A stretch of DNA of 64,000 nucleotides from Pseudorhodobacter wandonensis (lineage in GTDB: Bacteria > Pseudomonadota > Alphaproteobacteria > Rhodobacterales > Rhodobacteraceae): the NCBI RefSeq assembly GCF_001202035.1, contig NZ_LGHT01000044.1:434001-498000 (forward strand), given 5' to 3'. The position numbers and the translations under genes were made by a program. The notes under the pieces are model-generated. The model saw only the letters and a list, made by a program, of their open reading frames with translations, made no database searches and was not told the DNA's origin. Below are positions 51,913-61,265 of the stretch, piece by piece. Every line of letters begins with the position of its first letter. Position 1 is the first letter of the stretch.

Positions 51913-52734
51913 ATGTTTCAGCGCGAGGCCCGAAAGAATCGGGTAAGCACGGCGTTCGGCATGATGGAGTTGATCTTTCATGCTACGGTCAGAAACGTCC
52001 GCAAGAACCACGGCAACCCTGCAATCGGGCTGTTGATGAACATCTTTCAGACGGTCATGCTGGTCGGTGTGTTCTATATCATGTTCCATGTGCTTGGCCT
52101 GCGCCGCAATGCCATTCGCGGCGACTTTTTACTATACGTGATGTCGGGCATTTTTATGTATATGACGCATATCAAGGCCTTGGGGGCGGTGGCGGGCTGT
52201 GGCGGGCCGACCTCGGCGATGATGAAACATGCCCCGATGAATACGCTGGTGGCCATTGCCTCGGCCGCGCTTAGTTCGCTTTACATTCAGGTGCTGTCGG
52301 CGGGGGTGGTGATCTATGTCTATCACGCGGCCATTCAGCCGATCGAATTTCACGATCTTCCGGGTGCTATCGGGATGTTGCTAATTTCCTGGGCGAGCGG
52401 TGCGGCAATCGGGACGCTTTTTCTGGCGCTAAAGCCTTGGCAGCCCGAAACCATGAGCATCGTCACCCAGCTGTATCAACGCGCCAATATGATCGCGAGC
52501 GGCAAGATGTTTTTGGCCAATGCCATGCCGACGTCCAAGCTGAAACTGTTTGATTGGAACCCTTTGTTTCACACAATCGACCAAGGGCGCGGGTTTATCT
52601 TTTTGAATTATCACCCGCATTACAGCAATTACATGTACCCGCTAAAGGTGACGTTTGTGATCCTTATCATCGGCTTGATCGCCGAAAACTTTACCCGCAA
52701 ACATGCGTCCCTTAGCTGGGGGGCCAAGCATTAG
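51913..52734 (+). CDS. ABC-2 type polysaccharide export permease (KpsM-like)
   Basis: A 273-residue inner-membrane protein with about six helices, beginning near residue 40. The N-terminus is typical of ABC-2 exporters of capsule or O-antigen (FHATVRNVRKNHGNPAIGLL), and the LKPWQPETMSIVTQLYQRAN loop lies between helices. The C-terminus ends KHASLSWGAKH. No ATPase (KpsT), periplasmic KpsD/E or capsule gene lies in the window on this strand. AGGA is six bases before the ATG. It is divergent from cysQ and six bases short of the convergent rmuC stop. Confidence 0.85.
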   Translation: MFQREARKNRVSTAFGMMELIFHATVRNVRKNHGNPAIGLLMNIFQTVMLVGVFYIMFHVLGLRRNAIRGDFLLYVMSGIFMYMTHIKALGAVAGCGGPTSAMMKHAPMNTLVAIASAALSSLYIQVLSAGVVIYVYHAAIQPIEFHDLPGAIGMLLISWASGAAIGTLFLALKPWQPETMSIVTQLYQRANMIASGKMFLANAMPTSKLKLFDWNPLFHTIDQGRGFIFLNYHPHYSNYMYPLKVTFVILIIGLIAENFTRKHASLSWGAKH

Positions 52735-52740
52735 GGTCTG

Positions 52741-53901
52741 TTATTCGGCGGCGGCCTTGCCGATGCCGGGGGGTGCGGGCTCGGGTGCCAGTTCTTCAAA
52801 GTCGAAATTATCCAGCTTTGCTGCGCGTTTGCCGGCCCGTTCGGCGGCAGTGCTGATGCCTTCAAGGTCGGTTCTTGCCTGATGGAAATGGGTGTTCAGT
52901 TTGTCCACGCGGCTGACAACCAGTTCCACATCGCGGTGAAGCAGGCGCAAAGTGGCGCGAATTGCGCCGGCCTGTTCGCGCATCCGCGCATCCTTTAGCA
53001 CCGCGCGCATCGTGTTCAGCGTGGCCATGCAAGTGGTCGGTGATACGATCCAAACCTTGGCGGCAAAGCCGTCGCGCACCAGTTCGGGGAAATTGGCGTG
53101 CAGCTCGGCATAGACCGCCTCGGACGGCAAAAACAGCAACGCCCCATCGGCAGTTTCGCCCTCAAGGATGTATTTTTCCGAAATCGCCTTGATATGCGCA
53201 CGCACGGAAAGGCGCATAAAGCGCGCAGCCTCGGTCTGTTCGGCCGATGTGCCGGCGCGGCGCAGTGCCTCATAGGCCTCCAGCGGGAATTTGCTGTCGA
53301 TAACAATCGGGCCGGGCGGGTTGGGCAGGTGGATCAGGCAGTCGGCACGCTTGCCGTTGGAAAGCGTGGCCTGCATTGTATAGGCATCAGATGGCAGCGC
53401 CTTGCGCACGATGTCATTCAGCTGAATTTCACCAAAGGCGCCGCGGGTTTGCTTGTTGGACAGGATGTCCTGCAACCCCAAGACATTGCCTGACAGCTTT
53501 TCAATATTGGCCTGTGCTTTGTCGATGGTTGCCAGCCGTTGCTGCAATTCGCCAAGGCTGTGGGCGGTGCGGGTTGATGTGCCTTGCAGGCTTTCCGTCA
53601 TGCCGCGTTGCACCTCGGCCAGCCGTTTTTCCATCAGTTGCAGCATGGCAGTTTGCGAATGGGCCTGGGTTTCCGACACATGGTTCAGCCCACCTGCCAG
53701 CCGTTCCTGACCTTCGGACAGGTTTTGCACACGTTGGCCCAGCCAGCCCATTTCGCGCAGCAAAGGTTCAGTTGCGCGTGCCGATTGCCCTGTCGCGCGC
53801 AGAATCAGCACGAAGAACCCCAGAACTACAAGTGCCACCCCTGCGATGACTAACACCAGCGGGTCGTTCCAGTGATAAATCTGTCCTGCAATCTCTATCA
53901 T
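52741..53901 (-). CDS. rmuC: DNA recombination protein RmuC
   Basis: RmuC limits inversions at short inverted repeats; the mechanism is uncertain. It has 386 residues. A membrane anchor lies at residues 14-34 ([20 protein letters not shown]), then a coiled coil to about residue 140, and the RmuC nuclease-like core with [15 protein letters not shown] and [11 protein letters not shown]. The stop overlaps neither neighbour, but the ATG overlaps the mutL stop by four bases (53898-53901). Confidence 0.92.
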   Translation of the reverse strand: MIEIAGQIYHWNDPLVLVIAGVALVVLGFFVLILRATGQSARATEPLLREMGWLGQRVQNLSEGQERLAGGLNHVSETQAHSQTAMLQLMEKRLAEVQRGMTESLQGTSTRTAHSLGELQQRLATIDKAQANIEKLSGNVLGLQDILSNKQTRGAFGEIQLNDIVRKALPSDAYTMQATLSNGKRADCLIHLPNPPGPIVIDSKFPLEAYEALRRAGTSAEQTEAARFMRLSVRAHIKAISEKYILEGETADGALLFLPSEAVYAELHANFPELVRDGFAAKVWIVSPTTCMATLNTMRAVLKDARMREQAGAIRATLRLLHRDVELVVSRVDKLNTHFHQARTDLEGISTAAERAGKRAAKLDNFDFEELAPEPAPPGIGKAAAE

Positions 53902-55733
53902 CGGCGGCCAAACAGCTTTTCAATATCGGCCAGTTTCAGCTCGACATAGGTCGGACGGCCATGGTTGCATTGACCGGAAAGCGGCGTCGCCTCCATCTCG
54001 CGCAGCAGCGCATTCATTTCCTCGGCCCGCATTTGGCGACCTGATCGGATGGACCCGTGGCAGGCCATGCGTGACAAAACCGCGTCCATGCGGGCCTGCA
54101 GCCGGTCGGATGTGCCAAGGTCGGCAAGGTCATCCAGAATATCGCGCAACAGGGCAGTTGCATTCACGCGGCCCAATATTGCCGGGGTTTCGCGCACCGC
54201 AATCGCTGTGCCGCCAAAGGCCTCAATCACCAGACCAAGCTGTGCAAGTTCCGGGGCTGCGTCCAGCAAGTGGGCGGTGTCTGCGGCAGAAAGCTCAATG
54301 ATTTCAGGGATAAGCAAGGCCTGGGCGGTAATGCCACTGGCATCGCGCTGGGCCTTCAGCCGCTCATAGACCAGCCGTTCATGCGCGGCGTGTTGGTCTA
54401 CAATCACCATGCCATCGGCGGTTTGGGCGATGATATAGTTTTCATGCACCTGTGCGCGGGCGGCCCCCAAAGGGTGGGCGGTGTCGGCCTGCGCGATGTC
54501 TTGCGCCTCTATCCGCGCGGTCGGGGCCTCGGCGAAACCCATGTTCGGGGTGGGGGCCTGAAAGGCATAGGCGCTGGAAATCGCACCAGACGATGGCCTG
54601 TCCATTTGGTAGACGCGCGGCGGTTGGCCGGGTTCCGGCTGAAACGCGCCCAAGGTTTCGGCGCCAACGGTCGAGGACGCACGATGCCCGGCCTCGGCCA
54701 GTGCATGGCGCAGGGTGGAAACAATCAGCGCGCGGGCAAGGGCGGGGTCGCGAAAGCGCACTTCGGATTTCGCTGGGTGGACGTTCACGTCAACGCTTTG
54801 CGGATCGCATTCGATGTTCAGCACCGCAGCGGGGTGGCGATCACGGCTGAGCACATCCATATAGGCCGCGCGCAAGGCGCCAAACAGCGCGCGATCTTGC
54901 ACGGGGCGGCCATTCACAAACAGATATTGCGCCGCCGATGACCCGCGCGAATAGGTGGGCAGGGCGGCATAGCCAACCAGCCGCAACCCCTCACGGCGAT
55001 GGTCAATGGCCAAGGCGTTATCAGCAAAATCGCGGCCAAGAACCGAGGTGACACGCCCGTGCAGCGCATCAAAAAAGTCGCCCGTTACGGGATCGGCGCG
55101 AAACATCACCCGCGTGTCGCCGTTTGAGACGTCACGCAGGGTAAAGCCAACCTCGGGTTCGGCCAGTGCCAGCCGTTTGATCACCTCGGCAATCGCCATC
55201 GATTCGGCACGGTCCGAGCGCATAAATTTCAGCCGCGCAGGGGTGGCGTAGAACAGGTCGCGCAGCTCGACCACGGTGCCTTGTGACAGCGGGCTGGGGC
55301 GCACGGGGTCCATGCGGCCACCGGAAACCGCGATCATCATGCCGTCACCGCCTTCGGGGCGGGAACTGATGGTCAGCCGCCCGACCGCACCCAGCGAGGG
55401 CAGCGCCTCGCCGCGAAAGCCGAAGGAATGGATGTTCAGCAGGTCAGAGCCGTCGATTTTTGACGTGGCATGGCGGGAAAGCGCCAGCGGCAGATCTTCG
55501 GCCGTCATTCCGCAGCCATCATCTGTCACGCGAATCAGGGTTTTGCCGCCATCGGCATAGTCGATGCTGATCCGGCGAGCGCCTGCATCCAGCGCGTTTT
55601 CAACCAGCTCTTTCACCGCCGAGGCAGGCCGTTCAACCACTTCACCCGCAGCAATGCGGTTGATGGCGGATTCGTCCAACTGGCGGATGATCGGGCGCGC
55701 AGGGGCGTGTATGTTGGGGCTGGCGGTGTTCAT
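53898..55733 (-). CDS. mutL: DNA mismatch repair protein MutL
   Basis: GHKL ATPase that coordinates mismatch repair. It has 611 residues. N-terminal ATP-binding motifs are [26 protein letters not shown] and GFRGEALPS. The C-terminal domain carries the endonuclease motif [14 protein letters not shown], with further metal-binding segments ACHGSIR and CNHGRPT, so this MutL should nick DNA itself, as in bacteria without MutH. Its ATG at 55733 is separated from the M16 stop by about 70 bases. It is coupled to rmuC by overlap. Confidence 0.96.
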   Translation of the reverse strand: MNTASPNIHAPARPIIRQLDESAINRIAAGEVVERPASAVKELVENALDAGARRISIDYADGGKTLIRVTDDGCGMTAEDLPLALSRHATSKIDGSDLLNIHSFGFRGEALPSLGAVGRLTISSRPEGGDGMMIAVSGGRMDPVRPSPLSQGTVVELRDLFYATPARLKFMRSDRAESMAIAEVIKRLALAEPEVGFTLRDVSNGDTRVMFRADPVTGDFFDALHGRVTSVLGRDFADNALAIDHRREGLRLVGYAALPTYSRGSSAAQYLFVNGRPVQDRALFGALRAAYMDVLSRDRHPAAVLNIECDPQSVDVNVHPAKSEVRFRDPALARALIVSTLRHALAEAGHRASSTVGAETLGAFQPEPGQPPRVYQMDRPSSGAISSAYAFQAPTPNMGFAEAPTARIEAQDIAQADTAHPLGAARAQVHENYIIAQTADGMVIVDQHAAHERLVYERLKAQRDASGITAQALLIPEIIELSAADTAHLLDAAPELAQLGLVIEAFGGTAIAVRETPAILGRVNATALLRDILDDLADLGTSDRLQARMDAVLSRMACHGSIRSGRQMRAEEMNALLREMEATPLSGQCNHGRPTYVELKLADIEKLFGRR

Positions 55734-55805
55734 ACCACCATTTCTAGCATGGCAGCGGCAGTCTTGCCACCATGCCAGCGCAGTTATCCACTGTTTTGAA
55801 CGCCT

Positions 55806-57113
55806 CTACGGCTTGGGCAACCCTTCGGGCTGGCCGACCACGACGAAATGCAAATCATCGGGCTTCAGCAACCGTTTCGCGATTTTGGCGATGTCTTCCA
55901 GTGTTACCGCCTCAATTTTGGCATTGCGGGTTTGGGCGTAGTCAATCGGCAAGCCATCGGCCTGCATGCCAACCAGAATCCGCGCAATCCGCGCGTTGCC
56001 GTCAAACCGCAGCGGGTACGAGCCGGTCAGATAGGTTTTGGTTTTGGCCAGTTCCTCGGCTGTGACGCCATTGTCATAGAGCCGCTTCCATTCGGCGCGC
56101 ACAATATCAATGGCTTGCGCTGTGGTGGCATTGGCGCTGGAAAACTGACCGACCATCAGTTCGGCGTAATCTTGCGGCACCAGATAGCTGCCGATGCCAT
56201 AGGTCAGTCCGCGCTTGTCGCGCACTTCGGTCATTAAACGCGCTGTAAAGCGCCCGCCGCCCAGAATTTCGTTCAGGATATAGGCTGCGAAAAACTCGGG
56301 GTCGTCGCGCTTAATGCCTTGATGGCCAAAGTAAATGACCGATTGCGGGCTGGGAAAATCAACCACGGTAACACCGGGTTTCAGGTGCCATTCGGCCCGT
56401 TTGGGCAAAGGCGCACCTTTGGCGGGCAAGCCCCCCAAAAGCGTATCAAGCAAGGCACCAAGCTGGGCTGCGTCAATATCGCCGGTTGCCGCCACATACA
56501 CGCGGTCACGGCTGATCGCGCCTTTAAAGGCCTCCTCGATATCGGCGCGACTCAGGCCGGCCACGCTCATTTCATTGCCATCGCCGTTGCTGCCATAGGG
56601 ATGGTTGCCAAAGGCAAGCTGGTCAAAGCTGTTGGCGGCAATCGCCTCGGGGCTTTTCAGATTGGCGCGGATGCCGGACAAAACCTGGCCGCGCACACGT
56701 TCCACCGCATCGGCGTCAAAGCGCGGCTCGGTGATCGCGAGGCGCAGCAAATCAACCGCCTGATCGCGATTCTCGGTTAGAAACTGCGCCGAAATGCTGA
56801 CGCTATCGGTGCCCGAGCTAAAGCCGAAATGGGCCGCAAGCGCATCGCGGGCGTTGGCAAAGGCCTGCGCATCCAGATCGCCGGCGCCTTCCTCTAGCAA
56901 GGCGGTCATCAGGTTCACGCCGCCGCGCTGCTCGGCCGGGTCAAGCGAGGTGCCGCCGCGAAACTGGATTTCCAGCGCGGTAAACGGGATTTCATGGTCT
57001 TCGACCAGCCAGGCGGTGATACCACCGGGCGAGGTAACCTTTTGGATCGGCAGTTCTGCATGCGCGGGCAAGGCAAAGGCCACCAGCGCAGCAACGAAAA
57101 GGCGTTTTATCAT
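55806..57113 (-). CDS. M16 family peptidase-like protein, probably catalytically inactive
   Basis: A 435-residue exported protein of the M16 (pitrilysin) family. A signal peptide (KRLFVAALVAFALPAHA) is followed by two M16 domains. The zinc motif HxxEH is absent; the corresponding segment reads GGVNLMTALLEEGAGD. The second domain has EILGGGRFTARLMTEVRDKRGLTYG, containing the R/Y pair typical of the noncatalytic M16 subunit. The start overlaps the next gene's stop by four bases, suggesting a heterodimer of inactive and active subunits in the periplasm. Confidence 0.9.
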   Translation of the reverse strand: MIKRLFVAALVAFALPAHAELPIQKVTSPGGITAWLVEDHEIPFTALEIQFRGGTSLDPAEQRGGVNLMTALLEEGAGDLDAQAFANARDALAAHFGFSSGTDSVSISAQFLTENRDQAVDLLRLAITEPRFDADAVERVRGQVLSGIRANLKSPEAIAANSFDQLAFGNHPYGSNGDGNEMSVAGLSRADIEEAFKGAISRDRVYVAATGDIDAAQLGALLDTLLGGLPAKGAPLPKRAEWHLKPGVTVVDFPSPQSVIYFGHQGIKRDDPEFFAAYILNEILGGGRFTARLMTEVRDKRGLTYGIGSYLVPQDYAELMVGQFSSANATTAQAIDIVRAEWKRLYDNGVTAEELAKTKTYLTGSYPLRFDGNARIARILVGMQADGLPIDYAQTRNAKIEAVTLEDIAKIAKRLLKPDDLHFVVVGQPEGLPKP

Positions 57114-58468
57114 TGGGTTACCTCGACTTTCGGCGCGTCCGGGCGTTCTAGCCAGCCGGTGACGGCGTTGTTGCGGTTCAGGACATCGCGCGCAGCTTGC
57201 AGGACGTCTTCGGGTGTGACCGCCTGTAATATATCGGGCCAGGCCTGCACATCGGCGACCGTCAGGCCACTGGTCAAGGCGCTGCCATAGTCGCGGGCCA
57301 ATCCATCCACATTGTCGCGCGCATAAATCTCATCTGCGCGGAGCTGGCGTTTGATGCGATCAAAGGCGGTCTGGTCAACGCCGTTTTTCAGAAAATCGGC
57401 CAACACGCCATCGACAGCAGCCTCGAGATCGGCAAGCGAGGTGTCGGGGGTGGGGATGGCAACAAAGCCGAAGTCGCTGATATCAAGTGACAAACCATCA
57501 TAATAGGCGCTGGTGTAAATCGCTTTGGGCGCGTCGCCGAATTGCAAGGCACGCGCCAGCAGCGAAGTTGTCGAATTGCCGCCCAGCAGCTCGGCCAGAA
57601 CGGTCAGGGCCGCGGCTTTTTCTTGGGCGCCGGCGTTGCGCTCGGGGGCAAGATAGCTGCGGATAACATAGGGTTGTGCGACGCGCGGGTCGGTCATGGC
57701 CAGCCTGCGTTCGGCCAGTTGCGGCGGCTCGGTCACGCGGTGACGTTCGCCAAGGCCGGGGGTGGGGGCGATGGGGCCGTAATGGGCCTCGGCCATGGCG
57801 CGCACTTCATCTGGGTTCACGTCGCCCGCGACCACCAGCACCGCATTATTGGGCGCATAATAGGTGCGGTAGAACGACAGCGCATCCTCGCGGGTCAGGG
57901 CTTCGGCCTCATGCTTCCAGCCGATGACGGGGGTGCCGTAGGGGTGGTTCAGATATTGCGCGGCGCGGCGCTGTTCGCCAAACAGCGCGCTTGGGTCGCT
58001 GTCGGTGCGCTGGGCGCGTTCCTCGATAATGACGGCGCGTTCGGTTGTGACGTTATCTTCGGATAGGATCAGCCCGCGCATACGGTCGGCCTCCATCGTC
58101 ATCATCAGATCAAGGCGGTCGGTGGCAACACGTTGAAAATAGGCAGTATAATCGTAATAGGTAAAGGCGTTGTCGTCGCCGCCCTGTGCCTCGACCGTGG
58201 CAGAAAACGCGCCGGGGGCGACAGTTTTTGTGCCTTTGAACATCAGATGTTCCAGAAAATGCGCGATGCCCGATTTGCCGCGCGGTTCATCCGCTGACCC
58301 GATCTTGTACCACATCATATGCGTCACGACGGGCGCGCGGTGGTCTTCGATGACCACGGCCTCTAGCCCGTTTGGCAAGGTAAAGGTTGTGACCTTATCG
58401 GCAAGTGCCGGGGAAACAGAAAGCACCCCCAAGACAATGGGAATCAACAGTTTGCGCAGCATCGGCAA
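57110..58468 (-). CDS. M16 family zinc metallopeptidase, active subunit
   Basis: A 452-residue exported peptidase. A signal peptide (MLRKLLIPIVLGVLSVSPALA) is followed by the zinc-binding motif HFLEHLMFKGT (HxxEH near residues 70-75) and the third ligand Glu in ERAVIIEER. It probably cleaves peptides in the periplasm. The stop codon overlaps the ATG of the noncatalytic partner by four bases. The ATG has GGAGG about six bases upstream. Substrates are unknown; in other bacteria M16 pairs degrade small unfolded peptides. Confidence 0.94.
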   Translation of the reverse strand: MPMLRKLLIPIVLGVLSVSPALADKVTTFTLPNGLEAVVIEDHRAPVVTHMMWYKIGSADEPRGKSGIAHFLEHLMFKGTKTVAPGAFSATVEAQGGDDNAFTYYDYTAYFQRVATDRLDLMMTMEADRMRGLILSEDNVTTERAVIIEERAQRTDSDPSALFGEQRRAAQYLNHPYGTPVIGWKHEAEALTREDALSFYRTYYAPNNAVLVVAGDVNPDEVRAMAEAHYGPIAPTPGLGERHRVTEPPQLAERRLAMTDPRVAQPYVIRSYLAPERNAGAQEKAAALTVLAELLGGNSTTSLLARALQFGDAPKAIYTSAYYDGLSLDISDFGFVAIPTPDTSLADLEAAVDGVLADFLKNGVDQTAFDRIKRQLRADEIYARDNVDGLARDYGSALTSGLTVADVQAWPDILQAVTPEDVLQAARDVLNRNNAVTGWLERPDAPKVEVTQ

Positions 58469-58559
58469 TCCTCCGTTCGGCGTACCGGCCTACACCTAAG
58501 CGCAGCAACCGCAGGGTCAAGCCTTCAAAGCACAATGGGGGCCGTTGTTAACGCAGGTT

Positions 58560-59087
58560 TTACTCATCCGCCTTGGCAGGTGGGGCCGAAACGGTACGCA
58601 CACCGCGGTTGCGCCATCTTTCCAGTTCAGCATGCTGATCAAGCGACTGTTTTGCATAGGCTTTGAAATAGACGTTCACGCTGAACAGGCGTTCCAGCAG
58701 TCGGCCATCGTTATCGCGGCGGTATTGCAGATCGTCGGCGGCCAGCTCTGGCCGGATCGAGGCCGAACGGCCATACCGTGCGGCATGGTTCACAAGCGCA
58801 GAATCACCTGCCGGAATACCTGTGCCATCACGCAGACGGCCACCAAGCGCCAGGGCGATGTCGGCCTCGGGGGTTGGGTCGGTCAGGTTGGTGCCGCCAA
58901 GCGTTGGTTCTGGCAAAGCTTTCAAATCGGTGGGCATTTGCAGTGGTTTTGTGGGCAAAATCGCGAATTCATCTGGCCCGTCACCCGAAGCGTGCAAATG
59001 CATCAGCTGCGGAGTGTCGCCAGAACAGGCGGCAAGCGTTAGCATCGTCGCTGTTGCGAGAGCCAATACCCCTTTTCCTGCAAGCAT
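58560..59087 (-). CDS. BamF-like (DUF3035) lipoprotein
   Basis: A 175-residue lipoprotein of the DUF3035 family, described as an alphaproteobacterial subunit of the beta-barrel assembly machine. The signal segment ends in the lipobox LTLAAC (Cys21). The mature protein opens with SGDTPQLMHLHASGDGPDEF and carries ILPTKPLQMPTDLKALPEP. The ATG at 59087 follows AGGAGG by five bases, better than an upstream ATG at 59102. It lies next to lspA, whose product processes lipoproteins, all on the minus strand. The symbol bamF would be a family-level label. Confidence 0.88.
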   Translation of the reverse strand: MLAGKGVLALATATMLTLAACSGDTPQLMHLHASGDGPDEFAILPTKPLQMPTDLKALPEPTLGGTNLTDPTPEADIALALGGRLRDGTGIPAGDSALVNHAARYGRSASIRPELAADDLQYRRDNDGRLLERLFSVNVYFKAYAKQSLDQHAELERWRNRGVRTVSAPPAKADE

Positions 59088-59140
59088 TTCCGCCTCCTTC
59101 AAATCATTCGAACCCTGTTTAGCCGAAACTTATCGGCACG

Positions 59141-59623
59141 TCACGGGGTCTTTCGCGTCTTTGTCTTGCCATCGGCCGCGAAAAACACCAAGCCCGCCGC
59201 GCCGGCAAAGATCGCAATGTCGGCTACATTGAATGCATAGGGGTTTTCAAAGCCGCAGCAAGACATATTCAGAAAATCGGCCACTGCGCCGTAAACAACG
59301 CGGTCAATTACATTGCCCAATGCCCCGCCAATCAGCACCCCGGCCGAGATTTGTGCCAGTTTGGGTTGCGTTGCCCGCGCCATCCACCGCCAGACCCAAG
59401 CGGTAATTGCCAGCGACACGGCGATCAGCACCCAGCGCATCGCATCAGCATTATGCGAAAACAGGCCAAAGTTGACGCCCGTGTTCCACGCCATGCGAAA
59501 GGCCAGGTAGGGCGGCCAAATATCCAGATGCCCGATTTCACGCAGGTTCAGGCCAAAGACCACGGCCAGTTTGCTGGCCTGATCCAAAGCGAAAACGATA
59601 AGGGCCGCCCAGAACATCCGCAT
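59141..59623 (-). CDS. lspA: Lipoprotein signal peptidase (signal peptidase II)
   Basis: Aspartyl protease in the inner membrane that removes the signal peptide of prolipoproteins after diacylglyceryl transfer. It has 160 residues and four membrane helices. The two catalytic aspartates are seen in GNVIDRVVYGAVADF and AFNVADIAIF. The ATG at 59623 lies one base beyond the purH stop (TAAGATG), so it is translationally coupled. A frame open upstream is inside purH and should be ignored. Confidence 0.95.
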   Translation of the reverse strand: MRMFWAALIVFALDQASKLAVVFGLNLREIGHLDIWPPYLAFRMAWNTGVNFGLFSHNADAMRWVLIAVSLAITAWVWRWMARATQPKLAQISAGVLIGGALGNVIDRVVYGAVADFLNMSCCGFENPYAFNVADIAIFAGAAGLVFFAADGKTKTRKTP

Positions 59624-59624
59624 C

Positions 59625-61238
59625 TTAGTGCCGGAAATGCCGCTGACCGGTGAACACCATCGCAAGGCCCGCTGCATCGGCTGCTGCAATCACCTCATCA
59701 TCGCGCATCGATCCGCCGGGTTGGATAATCGCCGTTGCCCCGGCCTCGGCTGCTGTAATCAATCCGTCGGCAAAGGGGAAAAACGCATCCGACGCCACAA
59801 CCGACCCGATGGTCAGCGGGTTGGGCAGGCCCATAGCCTCGGCCATATCTTGCGCCTTGCGGGCGGCGATGCGGGTACTGTCAACGCGGCTCATCTGGCC
59901 TGCGCCCACGCCCACGGTCGCGCCGTCTTTGACATAGATAATCGCGTTGGATTTGACATGCTTTGCCACAGTCCAAGCCATCAGCAAATCGCGCATCTCG
60001 GCATCGGTTGGCGCGCGTTTTGTCACCACGCGCAGATCATCCAGCGTTACATTGGCGGCGTCACGGTCTTGTACCAAGAACCCACCAGCGACCTGACGAT
60101 AGGCAAGGCCAAGGGTCGAGGCATCCGGCAAAGTGCCGGTGGTCAGCAAGCGCAGGTTTTTCTTGGACGCAAACACCGCGCGGGCAGCTTCATCCGCGTC
60201 GGGGGCGATGACGACTTCGGTGAATATTTCCACAATCTTTTCGGCTGTCGGGCCGTCAAGCGTCTGGTTCAGCGCGATAATCCCGCCAAAGGCCGAGGTG
60301 CGGTCGCAATCAAAGGCGCGGGCATAGGCCTCAGCCAGTGTTGCACCCATTGCCACGCCGCAGGGGTTCGCGTGTTTGATAATCGCGCAAGCTGGCCCTT
60401 TGCCCGCAAATTCGGCAACCAGTTCAAACGCGGCGTCTGTATCGTTGATGTTGTTATAGGACAGCTCTTTGCCCTGCCATTGCTTGGCGGTTGCCACACC
60501 GGCGCGGCCTGTGCCATCGGTGTAAAAGGCCGCGGCCTGATGCGGGTTTTCGCCGTAGCGCAGGGTTTGCGCCAAGGTGCCTGCAAAGGCACGGCGGCGG
60601 GGGGCTGCAATATCCAAAGCTCCGGCCATCCAGTTGGAAACAGCCGCATCATAGGCTGCCGTGCGCCCATAGGCGATTTGCGACAGGCGCTGACGGAATG
60701 CATAGGTGGTGTTGCCGTTATTGGCATCCAGTTCGGCCAGCAAGGCGCTGTAATCTTCGGGGTCGGTGACCACGCTGACAAAGGCATGGTTTTTCGACGC
60801 CGCGCGGATCATCGCTGGGCCGCCAATATCAATATTCTCGATACAGGTGTCATAATCGGCACCTTTGGCCACTGTCGCCTCAAACGGATACAGGTTCACA
60901 ACCAGCAGGTCGATCGGCGCAATGCCATGGGTTTCCATCGCCGCCTGGTGGTCGGCATTGTCACGCAGGGCAAGCAAGCCACCGTGAACCATAGGGTGCA
61001 GGGTTTTCACCCGCCCGTCCATCATTTCGGGAAAGCCGGTTACATCGGCCACATCGCGCACCACCAGACCTGCATCGCGCAGCGCAGCGGCAGAGCCGCC
61101 GGTAGACAGCAATTCAACCCCGTGGGCCGCCAGCGCCTTGGCCAGATCAATCAGCCCTGTCTTATCAGAAACAGACAAAAGCGCGCGTTTAACGGGGGCA
61201 AGATTGGGGGCAGTTGTGGCGGGCATATCGGCGGGCAT
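59625..61238 (-). CDS. purH: Bifunctional AICAR formyltransferase / IMP cyclohydrolase
   Basis: Catalyses the last two steps of IMP synthesis. It has 537 residues. The N-terminal MGS-like IMP cyclohydrolase domain shows [19 protein letters not shown] and [19 protein letters not shown]. The C-terminal formyltransferase domain has [13 protein letters not shown], with Lys-His in the active site, and ends near TGQRHFRH. The ATG at 61238 follows AAAGG; an in-frame TTG is two codons upstream. It is coupled to lspA downstream and lies 27 bases below the heparinase-like gene. Confidence 0.97.
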   Translation of the reverse strand: MPADMPATTAPNLAPVKRALLSVSDKTGLIDLAKALAAHGVELLSTGGSAAALRDAGLVVRDVADVTGFPEMMDGRVKTLHPMVHGGLLALRDNADHQAAMETHGIAPIDLLVVNLYPFEATVAKGADYDTCIENIDIGGPAMIRAASKNHAFVSVVTDPEDYSALLAELDANNGNTTYAFRQRLSQIAYGRTAAYDAAVSNWMAGALDIAAPRRRAFAGTLAQTLRYGENPHQAAAFYTDGTGRAGVATAKQWQGKELSYNNINDTDAAFELVAEFAGKGPACAIIKHANPCGVAMGATLAEAYARAFDCDRTSAFGGIIALNQTLDGPTAEKIVEIFTEVVIAPDADEAARAVFASKKNLRLLTTGTLPDASTLGLAYRQVAGGFLVQDRDAANVTLDDLRVVTKRAPTDAEMRDLLMAWTVAKHVKSNAIIYVKDGATVGVGAGQMSRVDSTRIAARKAQDMAEAMGLPNPLTIGSVVASDAFFPFADGLITAAEAGATAIIQPGGSMRDDEVIAAADAAGLAMVFTGQRHFRH

Positions 61239-61265
61239 GGGCAAATACCTTTGGGCAGCTTGGGG

